Source: an uncultured Actinomyces sp. (lineage in GTDB: Bacteria > Actinomycetota > Actinomycetes > Actinomycetales > Actinomycetaceae). From it: 24,649 nucleotides of DNA. How positions within the stretch are numbered: the first letter of the stretch is position 1; each line of letters begins with the position of its first letter. The DNA lies in contig CALHZX010000069.1 of NCBI GenBank assembly GCA_938040725.1, positions 1-24,649 on the forward strand, given 5' to 3'. The translations under genes and the position numbers were made by a program. The notes under the pieces are model-generated. The model was not told where the DNA came from and did not search any database. It saw only the letters and a program-made list of their open reading frames with translations. Shown here one piece after another: positions 8,061-15,197 of the stretch.

Positions 8061-8680
8061 TTCACGTCTCTCCTTGGACCGTTGTTCTGATCTGTGTGAG
8101 TCTCGTCGTGGCTGCCCTCGTTGCAGGCGTTGCTATCACGCGTGCGCGTCGACTTGATCGCCTGCATCAGCGCATCCTTGCCTCGCGCGACGCGCTTTCG
8201 CGACTGCTGCTGCGTCGTGCCTCGGAGGCGGAACTGCTGGCTCACGCGGCGGGTCTTGAAAGCGCGGGTGGCCCCAGCCTCGTCGATGCCGCGCGCGCGT
8301 ACATCCAAGACGCTGGCGATCAACTCACGACAGACGGGCTCGACCGGCGCACAAGCGCTCAGCGTCAGGCCGATCGCGTCGAAGTCAGCGCCCGGCTCGA
8401 GCGAGCATCGGCTTTGACACGCGCGATCCGGGAGACGCTCACACCCGACGTGCGCGCGCGTATTGAAGAGGACCCGCAGGCGAAGGCGCGACTCGAGGCA
8501 CTCGACGCGACGTGTTACCGTATCGAACTCACGCGAAACGTCCACAACGTCGATGTCACGGGAGTCCGCGCCCTGCGTTCCGTACGAATGGTAAAATTGC
8601 TTCGGCTCGCCGGACATGCGCCGGTGCCCGAGCCCATTGACTTTGATGACGACACACATATCGGCGGACGGGGATACTGA
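8057..8680 (+). CDS. LemA-like membrane-anchored coiled-coil protein
   Basis: This 207-residue protein has one N-terminal membrane helix (about 6-28) followed by an Ala/Arg/Leu-rich helical region. The pattern RLDRLHQRILASRDALSRLL and the later ELTRNVHNVDVTGVRALR resemble degenerate versions of LemA-family segments (long antiparallel helices, here probably facing the cytosol). No catalytic motif is visible. GAGGAG (8043-8048) precedes the ATG, and the gene overlaps pimA by ATGA, so it is the last overlapping gene of the PIM operon. In M. tuberculosis a membrane protein (Rv2609c) also follows pimA. A role in PIM handling is only suggested by position. Confidence 0.65.
   Translation: MIHVSPWTVVLICVSLVVAALVAGVAITRARRLDRLHQRILASRDALSRLLLRRASEAELLAHAAGLESAGGPSLVDAARAYIQDAGDQLTTDGLDRRTSAQRQADRVEVSARLERASALTRAIRETLTPDVRARIEEDPQAKARLEALDATCYRIELTRNVHNVDVTGVRALRSVRMVKLLRLAGHAPVPEPIDFDDDTHIGGRGY
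8589..8597 (+). promoter_or_regulatory. Candidate internal extended -10 promoter (TGG-TAAAAT) for PrsW genes
   Basis: TAAAAT at 8592-8597 is preceded by TGG, giving an extended -10 element inside the end of the LemA-like gene, about 85 bases before the first PrsW start. It could transcribe the protease block separately from the PIM operon. It sits in coding sequence and has no clear -35 box. Confidence 0.3.
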
Positions 8681-8681
8681 C

Positions 8682-9977
8682 ATGGACACGACCCACTGGG
8701 GAGGGCCGGGAGAAGACTACCGCCTGAAGAGAATCAGCAGTGTCAACGTCGACATGGTGAACGGCATGTCCACGCCAGCCCCCGACGATGCCGCGCCCGT
8801 GTGGCAGACGCCGAAGGCACGGCATTCGTTTCCGTGGCTCGAGGTCATCATCACGACGGTCAGCACGATCGGTTTCATCGCGCTTGTTATCTTCTGGCTG
8901 AGCCCGGCGTCATCGGGTGTCGTATCCCTCGTCCGGACGAGCCTTCTTGCGCTCGTTCCTCTCCTCATCGTCGTCAGCTTCATCCTGTTCATCGACCGCT
9001 GGGAGCCTGAGCCGTGGAAGACGAAGGGTGCTCTCTTTCTCTGGGGAGCGGGGGTTGCCACGATTTCTGCCGGTATCCTGAACACGGCCCTTCAGGAAAA
9101 CATCATCCTCTCGCTCGGTGACGTCAATCAATCCAACGCTCTCGCCGCTACCTTTATCGCTCCGCTCATCGAAGAGACCCTCAAGGGGTTGGGCGTACTC
9201 ATCGTCGTCATCGTGCGTCGAACCAACATCAATTCGATTATTGATGGCGTCGTCTACGCGGGTTTTTCTGCCTGTGGATTCATGTTTGCCGAGGATATCC
9301 TGTACTTCGTCCGGGTCGACGATCCCTCCGACAGCGGTCTCCTGTTTACCTTCATTATGCGAGGAATCGCCAGTCCCTTCGTGCATGCCATGGCGACCTC
9401 AATGACGGGTATCGGCCTGGCCCTCGCGCTCATTAAGTTCAAGCGCGGCTGGTCGAAGACCAGCATTGTGCTTGTGTTCTGGTTCTTCGCGATGGTCGTC
9501 CACTTTGTATGGAATGGAACTGCGTCGTTCCTGGGGCGGTATTTCTTCCTGATCTATCTCGGGATCGAAGTTCCAGCCTTCGTGGTCTGGGCGGTGACGC
9601 TCATCATTTTGTCCCGGAAGGAGGCCGAGATGATTCGCGTCGGACTCGTCCCGTACGTGCGTACCGGGTGGCTCATTCCCGGCGAGGTCACGATGGCTAC
9701 GGACAGGCGAGCGCGCAAGGCCGCCCTCAAATGGGCACGCAGTGGCGGACGCGAAGCTAAGCGAGCCATGCGGTCCTTCCTCGTCAACCTCGCCTCGCTG
9801 GGCATGGATCAGCGACTCATGGCCAAGCATGGTCCTGACCGTGCGCGCATCGATAACGATCAGCGCATGCTGGCCGAGGCCGTCGAGAATAGACGCGAAT
9901 TCCTGCGCCTGACGTCCATCGCCGAACAACAACAGGACGTGACCGACGCCGTGTCCCGCCTCGCACAGGCACGCTAA
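8682..9977 (+). CDS. PrsW-family intramembrane protease (first of three)
   Basis: This 431-residue multi-helix membrane protein is of the PrsW (M82) family, related to CAAX-type proteases. Family motifs are PLIEETLKG (E164, E165), the FAEDILYF block (E204), H235 in FVHAMATSMTG, and H274 in VHFVWNG. Bacillus PrsW cleaves an anti-sigma factor; no substrate is identifiable here. After the last helix comes a cytosolic domain of about 100 residues (GLVPYVRTGW...SFLVNLASLGMD) shared with the second copy but not the third. ATG at 8682 lies one base after the upstream stop. A longer in-frame extension to 8616 would overlap the previous gene by 65 bases and is unlikely. Confidence 0.87.
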   Translation: MDTTHWGGPGEDYRLKRISSVNVDMVNGMSTPAPDDAAPVWQTPKARHSFPWLEVIITTVSTIGFIALVIFWLSPASSGVVSLVRTSLLALVPLLIVVSFILFIDRWEPEPWKTKGALFLWGAGVATISAGILNTALQENIILSLGDVNQSNALAATFIAPLIEETLKGLGVLIVVIVRRTNINSIIDGVVYAGFSACGFMFAEDILYFVRVDDPSDSGLLFTFIMRGIASPFVHAMATSMTGIGLALALIKFKRGWSKTSIVLVFWFFAMVVHFVWNGTASFLGRYFFLIYLGIEVPAFVVWAVTLIILSRKEAEMIRVGLVPYVRTGWLIPGEVTMATDRRARKAALKWARSGGREAKRAMRSFLVNLASLGMDQRLMAKHGPDRARIDNDQRMLAEAVENRREFLRLTSIAEQQQDVTDAVSRLAQAR

Positions 9978-9992
9978 GAAAGAGGAAGAACT

Positions 9993-11636
9993 ATGAGCAA
10001 CAATTTCCCGCATTCCATGCCTCCGCAGGGCAATATGCCGCCGAACCAGCAGCAGAACCAGCCGGCTCCGGGTGGGCGCTACGGTGTGCCTGCGGGTTTG
10101 GGTTATGCTCCCGTTCCTCAGCCCCAGCAGGGTCAGTCGGCTCCGGGCGGGCGCTACGGTGCGCCTGCAGCCTCTGCCTACGCCCCCGAGCCGCAGGCGG
10201 GCAACGGGCCTCGTCCTGAGACGGATGGCCAGCAGTTCCCCGCTGTGCCTCAGCCGGGCAGCTCGGATGTCCCACAGCCTCAGGGGTCGAGCGTTGCGCA
10301 GCCGCAGTCTGCGCGAAGCTACGCTAGCGCTGCTCCAACCGGACAGTCTGTCGGAACTTCGGCACAGATGCCCGCTCCAGACCCGATGACGCGCTTCGAA
10401 CCCCACACACAGTTCACCCCGTCCTTCCAGTCGTTCGTCAATACTGCGCCGACCATGCCCGGGCCGAGCGCCGCTCAGTATCCGCAGGCCGCACCGCAAC
10501 AGGTGCAGGCGTGGGCGATGCCCACAACTGTCAAGAAAGCGCCGGTTTTCGAGGCTGTCGTGATCGGTGTCGGCGCGGCTTTGATGCTTGTGGGTATCAG
10601 CAGCTTCCTCTTCGCGAGCGGACTGTTCCTTGGTCTTCTCCTCGCCATCTGCTGCCTTATTCCTCTCGCCATCACTCTGACGTTCCTCCAATTCGTGGAC
10701 CGCTTTGAGCCCGAACCTTGGTGGACGAAGATCGCGGCCCTGCTGTGGGGCGGTGGTGTGGCGATTTTCTTCGGCATGATCTCGAACGGACTCGCCGGCA
10801 GCGTTGTCGCAAGCGCAACCGGTAGCGATGCCGCGGGACAGGTCTTTATGGTCGTTGTTGCCGCTCCAGTCGGCGAGGAATTCCTCAAGGCCCTCGGCGT
10901 ACTCGTGATTGTGATGATGCGTCGTAACAGTATTTCCTCTCCGCTCGACGGCCTCGTCTACGCCGGTTATTCAGCGGCCGGATTCCTGGTTGTCGAAGAC
11001 TTCACGTATTTCGTCAGAGGCGCTTACACCGGGCAATTCGCACAAATGTTCATGATGCGTGTCTTCCTGGGCGTCTTCGGACACATCATGTACACCTCTT
11101 GCACCGGCTGGGCGATTGGATGGGCAGCGACACGCACCCGTTCGGTGGGTGCCGGTATCGGTGTTAGCCTCCTCGGCTACCTGATCGGCGTGACGATGCA
11201 CGGTGTGTGGAATGGGTCCTCTGCGATCTCGGGCAGTCGTGGCTCTTTTCTGGTTCTCTACACCATCATTCAGGTTCCGCTGTTCTGCTGCTGGTTGTTC
11301 TTCGTTGCGCACACCATGCGTCGAGAGCGGCGCGATATCGCTGCCGGTCTCATGCCCTACGTCAACCAGGGCTGGATTCTGCCGAGCGAGGTCCAGATGG
11401 TGTGTGATCCCGCTGCCCGGCGCAACGCGCTCTCCTGGGTGGTGAGCGGTGGCCCTGAGGCAAAGCGGGCGATGAAGTCCTTCATGAACAACTTGGCGTC
11501 CCTCGGCCTCGACCAGGTCATCATGAACGTGCGCGGTCCCGAAAAGGGCCGCATCGAGGACACTCTGGAAAAGGTTCTGGCGGCGACAAATCAGCGTCAG
11601 ACGTTCCAGTCGCTCATGGGCATTCGCCCCATGTGA
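9993..11636 (+). CDS. PrsW-family intramembrane protease with long Pro/Gln-rich N-terminus (second of three)
   Basis: This 547-residue protein has two parts. Residues 1-180 are rich in Pro, Gln, Gly and Ala and probably disordered, containing an imperfect duplication. The membrane part has the PrsW motifs APVGEEFLKALG (E295, E296), VVEDFTYF (E335), H364 in FGHIMYTSCTG and H403 in TMHGVWNG. RFEPEPWW (237-244) before the active-site helices corresponds to RWEPEPW in the first copy. The C-terminal cytosolic domain (GLMPYVNQGW...SFMNNLASLGLD) is also shared with it. AGAGGAAG (9981-9988) is an excellent ribosome binding site, and the gap to the previous stop is 15 bases, so the two are probably cotranscribed. 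The substrate is unknown. Confidence 0.88.
   Translation: MSNNFPHSMPPQGNMPPNQQQNQPAPGGRYGVPAGLGYAPVPQPQQGQSAPGGRYGAPAASAYAPEPQAGNGPRPETDGQQFPAVPQPGSSDVPQPQGSSVAQPQSARSYASAAPTGQSVGTSAQMPAPDPMTRFEPHTQFTPSFQSFVNTAPTMPGPSAAQYPQAAPQQVQAWAMPTTVKKAPVFEAVVIGVGAALMLVGISSFLFASGLFLGLLLAICCLIPLAITLTFLQFVDRFEPEPWWTKIAALLWGGGVAIFFGMISNGLAGSVVASATGSDAAGQVFMVVVAAPVGEEFLKALGVLVIVMMRRNSISSPLDGLVYAGYSAAGFLVVEDFTYFVRGAYTGQFAQMFMMRVFLGVFGHIMYTSCTGWAIGWAATRTRSVGAGIGVSLLGYLIGVTMHGVWNGSSAISGSRGSFLVLYTIIQVPLFCCWLFFVAHTMRRERRDIAAGLMPYVNQGWILPSEVQMVCDPAARRNALSWVVSGGPEAKRAMKSFMNNLASLGLDQVIMNVRGPEKGRIEDTLEKVLAATNQRQTFQSLMGIRPM
10059..10196 (+). repeat. Imperfect in-frame duplication in the Pro/Gln-rich region of the second PrsW gene
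   Basis: Unit one (10059-10133) and unit two (10134-10196) encode QPAPGGRYGVPAG... and QSAPGGRYGAPAA..., sharing the [QP/QS]APGGRYG core and the YAP.PQ ending. Synonymous and non-synonymous differences show that this duplication is older than the perfect array at 1-84. Confidence 0.75.
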
Positions 11637-11679
11637 GTGTTTTACACGGTCATCGCATGGCGTTTTCATAGGTCACGCA

Positions 11680-11717
11680 TAGGTTGATGTCGCACGATGA
11701 CGGGGATAGAAAGGAAA
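11680..11717 (+). promoter_or_regulatory. Ribosome binding site, with possible -10 box, for the third PrsW gene
   Basis: AAAGGAAA at 11710-11717 lies five bases before GTG 11723 and decides that start over the in-frame ATG at 11684. A possible -10 box, TAGGTT (11680-11685), lies in the 86-bp gap after the second PrsW gene. The binding site is convincing; the promoter is weak. Confidence 0.5.
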
Positions 11718-11722
11718 CATAC

Positions 11723-12571
11723 GTGACTTACGATCATCCTGCCCGCCCTTCGTCGCGGGCCCTCACCGTGTGCTCGATTATCTTGATCGTCATCGGCATC
11801 CCGGCACTAGCCCACGAGGTGCGCGGTGCAATTGACGGTGCCAGCAGCTCCACGGCGGCGCTCGCCGTGAGTGCATCGTGTGTTAGCGCTGCCGTCGGCC
11901 TCCTCTTCTTGGCCTGGGTTGCGCGATTCGTTCCGTCGGTCCTGTCGTGGATTGCTGCATTTGCGTGGGGCACCGGTGGTGCGCTCATGATCGCAGGTAT
12001 CGGTAATGGCCTGATCGACGCCGCGGTGGAATCGACCAGCATGAGCGATTCCGCGGTTGATTTTGTGACCTCCGTTGTTACGGGGCCCGTTGTGGAGGAA
12101 ACCGCGAAGGGCATCGGTGTGCTGATCCTGATCCTCGCCGCCCGTAAACTGTTGACCCATCCTTCTCAGGGAGCAGTCCTGGGTGTCCTTGTCGGCCTTG
12201 GTTTCGCCTGGGGTGAGGATATGGGCTACTACGTGAGTGCCCTCGAGGACGGTATGGGCGGGCTCTGGGAATCCTTCCTGGTGCGCGCGCTCCTGGGCGG
12301 CTACGGGCACGCGATCTTCACGGGCGTCTTCGGTTACGCTCTCGCGTGGGCTGCACTGCGCGCGAAGAATGTGTTTGCCGGCATCCTCGTTGCTGTCGGT
12401 GGGTTCATCGCGGCCCTTGCACTGCACGGTCAGGCCAATGCCGTTGGCTTCCTGGCGCCCGAGGACTCGTGGAACCTCACCTACGGAGCTATCGAGCTTC
12501 CCCTCCTGCTTGTGAGTGTTGCGCTCCTCGTGTGGGGTCTGCGTCGCCATCGGGCTACCCTGGAGGCATGA
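11723..12571 (+). CDS. PrsW-family intramembrane protease, short form (third of three)
   Basis: This 282-residue protein is nearly all membrane helices and carries the PrsW motifs GPVVEETAKG (E125, E126), FAWGEDMGYY (E165), H196 in YGHAIFTG and H235 in LALHGQAN. It lacks both the EPEPW segment and the C-terminal cytosolic domain of the two copies upstream, so it is a diverged paralogue and not a simple recent duplicate. The GTG start is preferred because of AAAGGAAA just upstream. An ATG at 11684 would add 13 residues. The last codons overlap the Nudix start (ATGA). Confidence 0.85.
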   Translation: MTYDHPARPSSRALTVCSIILIVIGIPALAHEVRGAIDGASSSTAALAVSASCVSAAVGLLFLAWVARFVPSVLSWIAAFAWGTGGALMIAGIGNGLIDAAVESTSMSDSAVDFVTSVVTGPVVEETAKGIGVLILILAARKLLTHPSQGAVLGVLVGLGFAWGEDMGYYVSALEDGMGGLWESFLVRALLGGYGHAIFTGVFGYALAWAALRAKNVFAGILVAVGGFIAALALHGQANAVGFLAPEDSWNLTYGAIELPLLLVSVALLVWGLRRHRATLEA

Positions 12572-13095
12572 GCGCACTCGACTGGCCTGTGGACGCGGAC
12601 GGTTATCCCCATCGGGAGGCCGCCCGCGTCCTTCTGTTCGACGATGAGGGACGTGTCCTGTTGGCCAAGGGCCATGATGAGGATCAGCCAGAGCGCTTCT
12701 GGTGGTTCACGATTGGTGGTGGCATCGAGGAAGACGAAGATCCCCGCAGCGCAGCTGTGCGTGAGGTCTTCGAAGAAACGGGCATTGCGCTGGATCCTGA
12801 CGATTTGGTCGGTCCCGTCCTCTACCGGACCGCTGAGTTCGACTTTCTGGCCGTCACTGCTCGGCAGGACGAGTGGTTTTTCTTCGCTCATGCGCCTTCC
12901 ACCGCACTGAGTCGCGACGGGTGGACGGATCTGGAGCGATCCGTCATCGACGCGCAGGCCTGGTGGGACATCGACGAGGCAGAGGCTCAGATTGACGCAG
13001 ATATCTATCCCGCGCAGATCCTCGAGTATGCCCGCTCGTGGCGGTATGGGTGGGATGGGCGCATGATCCGCCTCACGGACACGCGCGAGCCCTGA
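12568..13095 (+). CDS. Nudix hydrolase
   Basis: This 175-residue protein carries a complete Nudix box (GX5EX7REUXEEXGU) read as GGIEEDE...REVFEETGI, with the metal-binding glutamates intact. Such enzymes split nucleoside diphosphates linked to another group. The substrate (oxidised nucleotide, NDP-sugar, dinucleotide polyphosphate) cannot be told from sequence. The ATG overlaps the stop of the third PrsW gene. GGAGG ends only one base before the ATG, closer than normal, so translation is probably coupled to the upstream gene. It converges on serB with nine bases between the stops. Confidence 0.9.
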   Translation: MSALDWPVDADGYPHREAARVLLFDDEGRVLLAKGHDEDQPERFWWFTIGGGIEEDEDPRSAAVREVFEETGIALDPDDLVGPVLYRTAEFDFLAVTARQDEWFFFAHAPSTALSRDGWTDLERSVIDAQAWWDIDEAEAQIDADIYPAQILEYARSWRYGWDGRMIRLTDTREP

Positions 13096-13104
13096 CGTCG
13101 GCGG

Positions 13105-13794
13105 CTAGGCGAGTCCGAGGGGAGCGATTACTAGGGAGAGGTCCGGCGTGTTGAGCTGGACCGCCACCTGTTCGCGAACGGCGGGCTTCGCGCAGAACGC
13201 GATACCGATGCCGGCCTCGTGCATCATGGGGACGTCGTTCGCCCCGTCGCCGATCGCAACCGTGCGTTCGAGGGGGACACCCAGGGACGAGGCCCACGAA
13301 CGCAGGCAGTCAACTTTCACCTGGGAGGTGACGATACGGCCCAGCACGCGTCCTGTTAAGAATCCGCCCTCGACCTCAAGGCGATTAGCGGCGTAGAAAT
13401 CGATGCCGAGGGAGGCCGCCAGGGGAGCGACCACCTCCTCGAATCCGCCTGATACGACGCCGAAATGCCCGCCCGCTTGGTGGGTCGCCTCAATGAGCTC
13501 GCGTGCTCCCTTCGTGGGAGTGATGGAGGTCAGGACATCGCCACACACAGATTCCGGGACGCCCGCGAGGGTCGCGACCCGCTCCCGCAGTGACTGCGCG
13601 AAATCGAGCTCGCCGTTCATGGCGCGGGAGGTAATCTCGGCGACCTGCTCTCGTGTACCCGCGGCCTCGGCGAGCTCCTCGATGACCTCCTGACTAATCA
13701 ATGTCGAATCGACGTCAGTGACGACGAGGCCGGGTGCCCCGCTGACACACAGCAGCGCAGCACCCGGCTCATCGAGATGGAGCATCATACTCAC
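13105..13794 (-). CDS. serB: Phosphoserine phosphatase
   Basis: This 229-residue HAD-superfamily enzyme removes phosphate from O-phosphoserine in the last step of serine synthesis. HAD motif I is DVDST (27-31, nucleophile D27). Motif II is the SGG at 115-117, motif III lysine is K160, and motif IV is GDGANDVPM (182-190). There is no N-terminal ACT domain, unlike some actinobacterial SerB proteins. The GTG at 13794 overlaps the glgC stop by four bases (GTGA). ATG codons at 13788 and 13785 are alternatives. No ribosome binding site stands out, so translation is probably coupled to glgC. Confidence 0.93.
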   Translation of the reverse strand: MSMMLHLDEPGAALLCVSGAPGLVVTDVDSTLISQEVIEELAEAAGTREQVAEITSRAMNGELDFAQSLRERVATLAGVPESVCGDVLTSITPTKGARELIEATHQAGGHFGVVSGGFEEVVAPLAASLGIDFYAANRLEVEGGFLTGRVLGRIVTSQVKVDCLRSWASSLGVPLERTVAIGDGANDVPMMHEAGIGIAFCAKPAVREQVAVQLNTPDLSLVIAPLGLA

Positions 13795-15026
13795 TTGTGG
13801 ACGACCGTACCCTTGGGGACGACCGTAATGCCCGACTCTGTGACGGTGAATCCGCGCTCGAGGTCATGCTCAAGATCAACGCCGACGACGGCGCCTTCCT
13901 CGACGATGACGTTCTTATCCAGAATCGTCTTCACGACCCGCGAGGAACGGCCGATGCGGCAGCCATGCATGATCACCGAATCCTCGATCTTCGCCCACGA
14001 ATGGACGTAGGTGTGCGGGGAGATGATCGAACGCATGATCTCGCCGCCGGAGACGATGACGCCGGGGGAGACGAACGAGTCGATCGCATGACCCAGGCGG
14101 TCCTCATCGCCGTAGACGAACTTTGCAGGCGGCAGGGAACCATCGATCATCGTCATGGTCGGCCACTCGCGGTTATACAGGTTAAACACCGGGTGCACCG
14201 AGATGAGGTCCATGTTCGCCTCGTAGTAGGCGTCCAGCGTACCAACGTCGCGCCAGTAATCGCGGTCACGGTCGGTCGAACCCGGAACGTCGTTGTCCTG
14301 GAAGTCATAGACGCCGCACTCGCCGCGCTCGACAAACCACGGGATGATGTTGCCGCCCATGTCGTGCTTCGAATCGGAGTTGGCCGCGTCCTCGCGCAGT
14401 GCGTTGACCAGATCCTTCGTGGTGAAGACGTAGTTGCCCATCGAGGCAAGGACCTTGGTCGGATCGTCGGGAAGACCGACGGCATGCTTGGGCTTCTCGA
14501 GGAAGTTCTTCACGAGGCCGCCCTCGCCATCGATGACGCCGAGTGCGGGAGCCAGCTCGATTGGCTGGCGAATGCCGGCCACCGTCGCAGGAAGACCCGA
14601 ATCGATGTGGTGCTGGACCATCTGCGAGAAGTCCATGCGGTAGATGTTGTCGGCGCCGATGATGACGATGTATTCCGGTGCCTCGTCATCAACGATGTTG
14701 AGGGACTGGTAGATAGCATCCGCGCTACCCAGGTACCAGTGCGGTCCGCGACGCTGCTGGGCCGGCACCGGGGCAATGAAGTTACCGAGCAGGGGAGATG
14801 TGTACCAGGTCTTCGTGACGTGGCGGTCGAGGGAATGGGACTTGTACTGCGTCAAGACAACAATCTTGAGGTATCCGGAATTCACAATGTTCGACAGTGC
14901 GAAATCGATCAGTCGGAAGTGACCACCGAACGGGACAGCCGGCTTTGCACGGTCCTCCGTCAGGGGCATCAGTCGCTTACCCTCACCGCCCGCGAGAACG
15001 ATTGCCAGGACGTGGTTCTTTGCCAT
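13791..15026 (-). CDS. glgC: Glucose-1-phosphate adenylyltransferase
   Basis: This 411-residue enzyme makes ADP-glucose from ATP and glucose-1-phosphate for glycogen or maltose-1-phosphate synthesis. The nucleotide-binding segment VLAGGEGKRLMPLTEDRAKP (10-29) is the family signature. GSADAIYQSL and EKPKHAVGLP are further active-site blocks. The C-terminal part is a left-handed beta-helix domain. The ATG at 15026 has GAGGTG upstream and starts directly at MAKNHVLAIVLAGG. An in-frame extension to 15086 adds 20 residues unlike the family. The gene is divergent from the glycogen synthase gene and overlaps serB downstream. Confidence 0.96.
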   Translation of the reverse strand: MAKNHVLAIVLAGGEGKRLMPLTEDRAKPAVPFGGHFRLIDFALSNIVNSGYLKIVVLTQYKSHSLDRHVTKTWYTSPLLGNFIAPVPAQQRRGPHWYLGSADAIYQSLNIVDDEAPEYIVIIGADNIYRMDFSQMVQHHIDSGLPATVAGIRQPIELAPALGVIDGEGGLVKNFLEKPKHAVGLPDDPTKVLASMGNYVFTTKDLVNALREDAANSDSKHDMGGNIIPWFVERGECGVYDFQDNDVPGSTDRDRDYWRDVGTLDAYYEANMDLISVHPVFNLYNREWPTMTMIDGSLPPAKFVYGDEDRLGHAIDSFVSPGVIVSGGEIMRSIISPHTYVHSWAKIEDSVIMHGCRIGRSSRVVKTILDKNVIVEEGAVVGVDLEHDLERGFTVTESGITVVPKGTVVHK

Positions 15027-15086
15027 GTGGCACCTCTTCGTTGGTCGAGTGGACCCGCATCGGCGCGAATCCGTGGGAGTGGTCAC

Positions 15087-15115
15087 ACTGTATTACAAAT
15101 GTCTATCGATTGCTA
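15087..15115 (-). promoter_or_regulatory. Candidate glgC promoter
   Basis: On the minus strand, TAGCAA (15115-15110) and TACAGT (15092-15087) are separated by exactly 17 bases. This gives a leader of about 55 bases before the glgC ATG. The -35 match is only moderate. The stretch around it (15087-15115) is the most AT-rich part of the divergent intergenic region. Confidence 0.4.
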
Positions 15116-15154
15116 CGTCGTCTCGTTTTCTACCAGTGGTGACGTGAGATCGGA

Positions 15155-15160
15155 TACGAT
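15155..15160 (+). promoter_or_regulatory. Candidate -10 box (TACGAT) for glycogen synthase gene
   Basis: TACGAT lies 37 bases before the ATG at 15198, which has its own ribosome binding site GGAAGGA (15184-15190). No good -35 box is seen. Confidence 0.35.
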
Positions 15161-15197
15161 GTGTGCTACGCGTCGCTACTGTCGGAAGGACCCCATC

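Noticed and set aside
9399..10691. Minus-strand open frame spanning the end of the first and start of the second PrsW genes
   Set aside because: Arg/Leu/His-rich low-quality translation with no motif; it crosses two well-supported genes and their junction.
13797..15197. Very long plus-strand open frame antisense to glgC that runs in frame into the glycogen synthase
   Set aside because: It has no ribosome binding site at its start, its translation shows no domain, and it mirrors glgC codon bias. The synthase has its own GGAAGGA site and conserved N-terminus at 15198.
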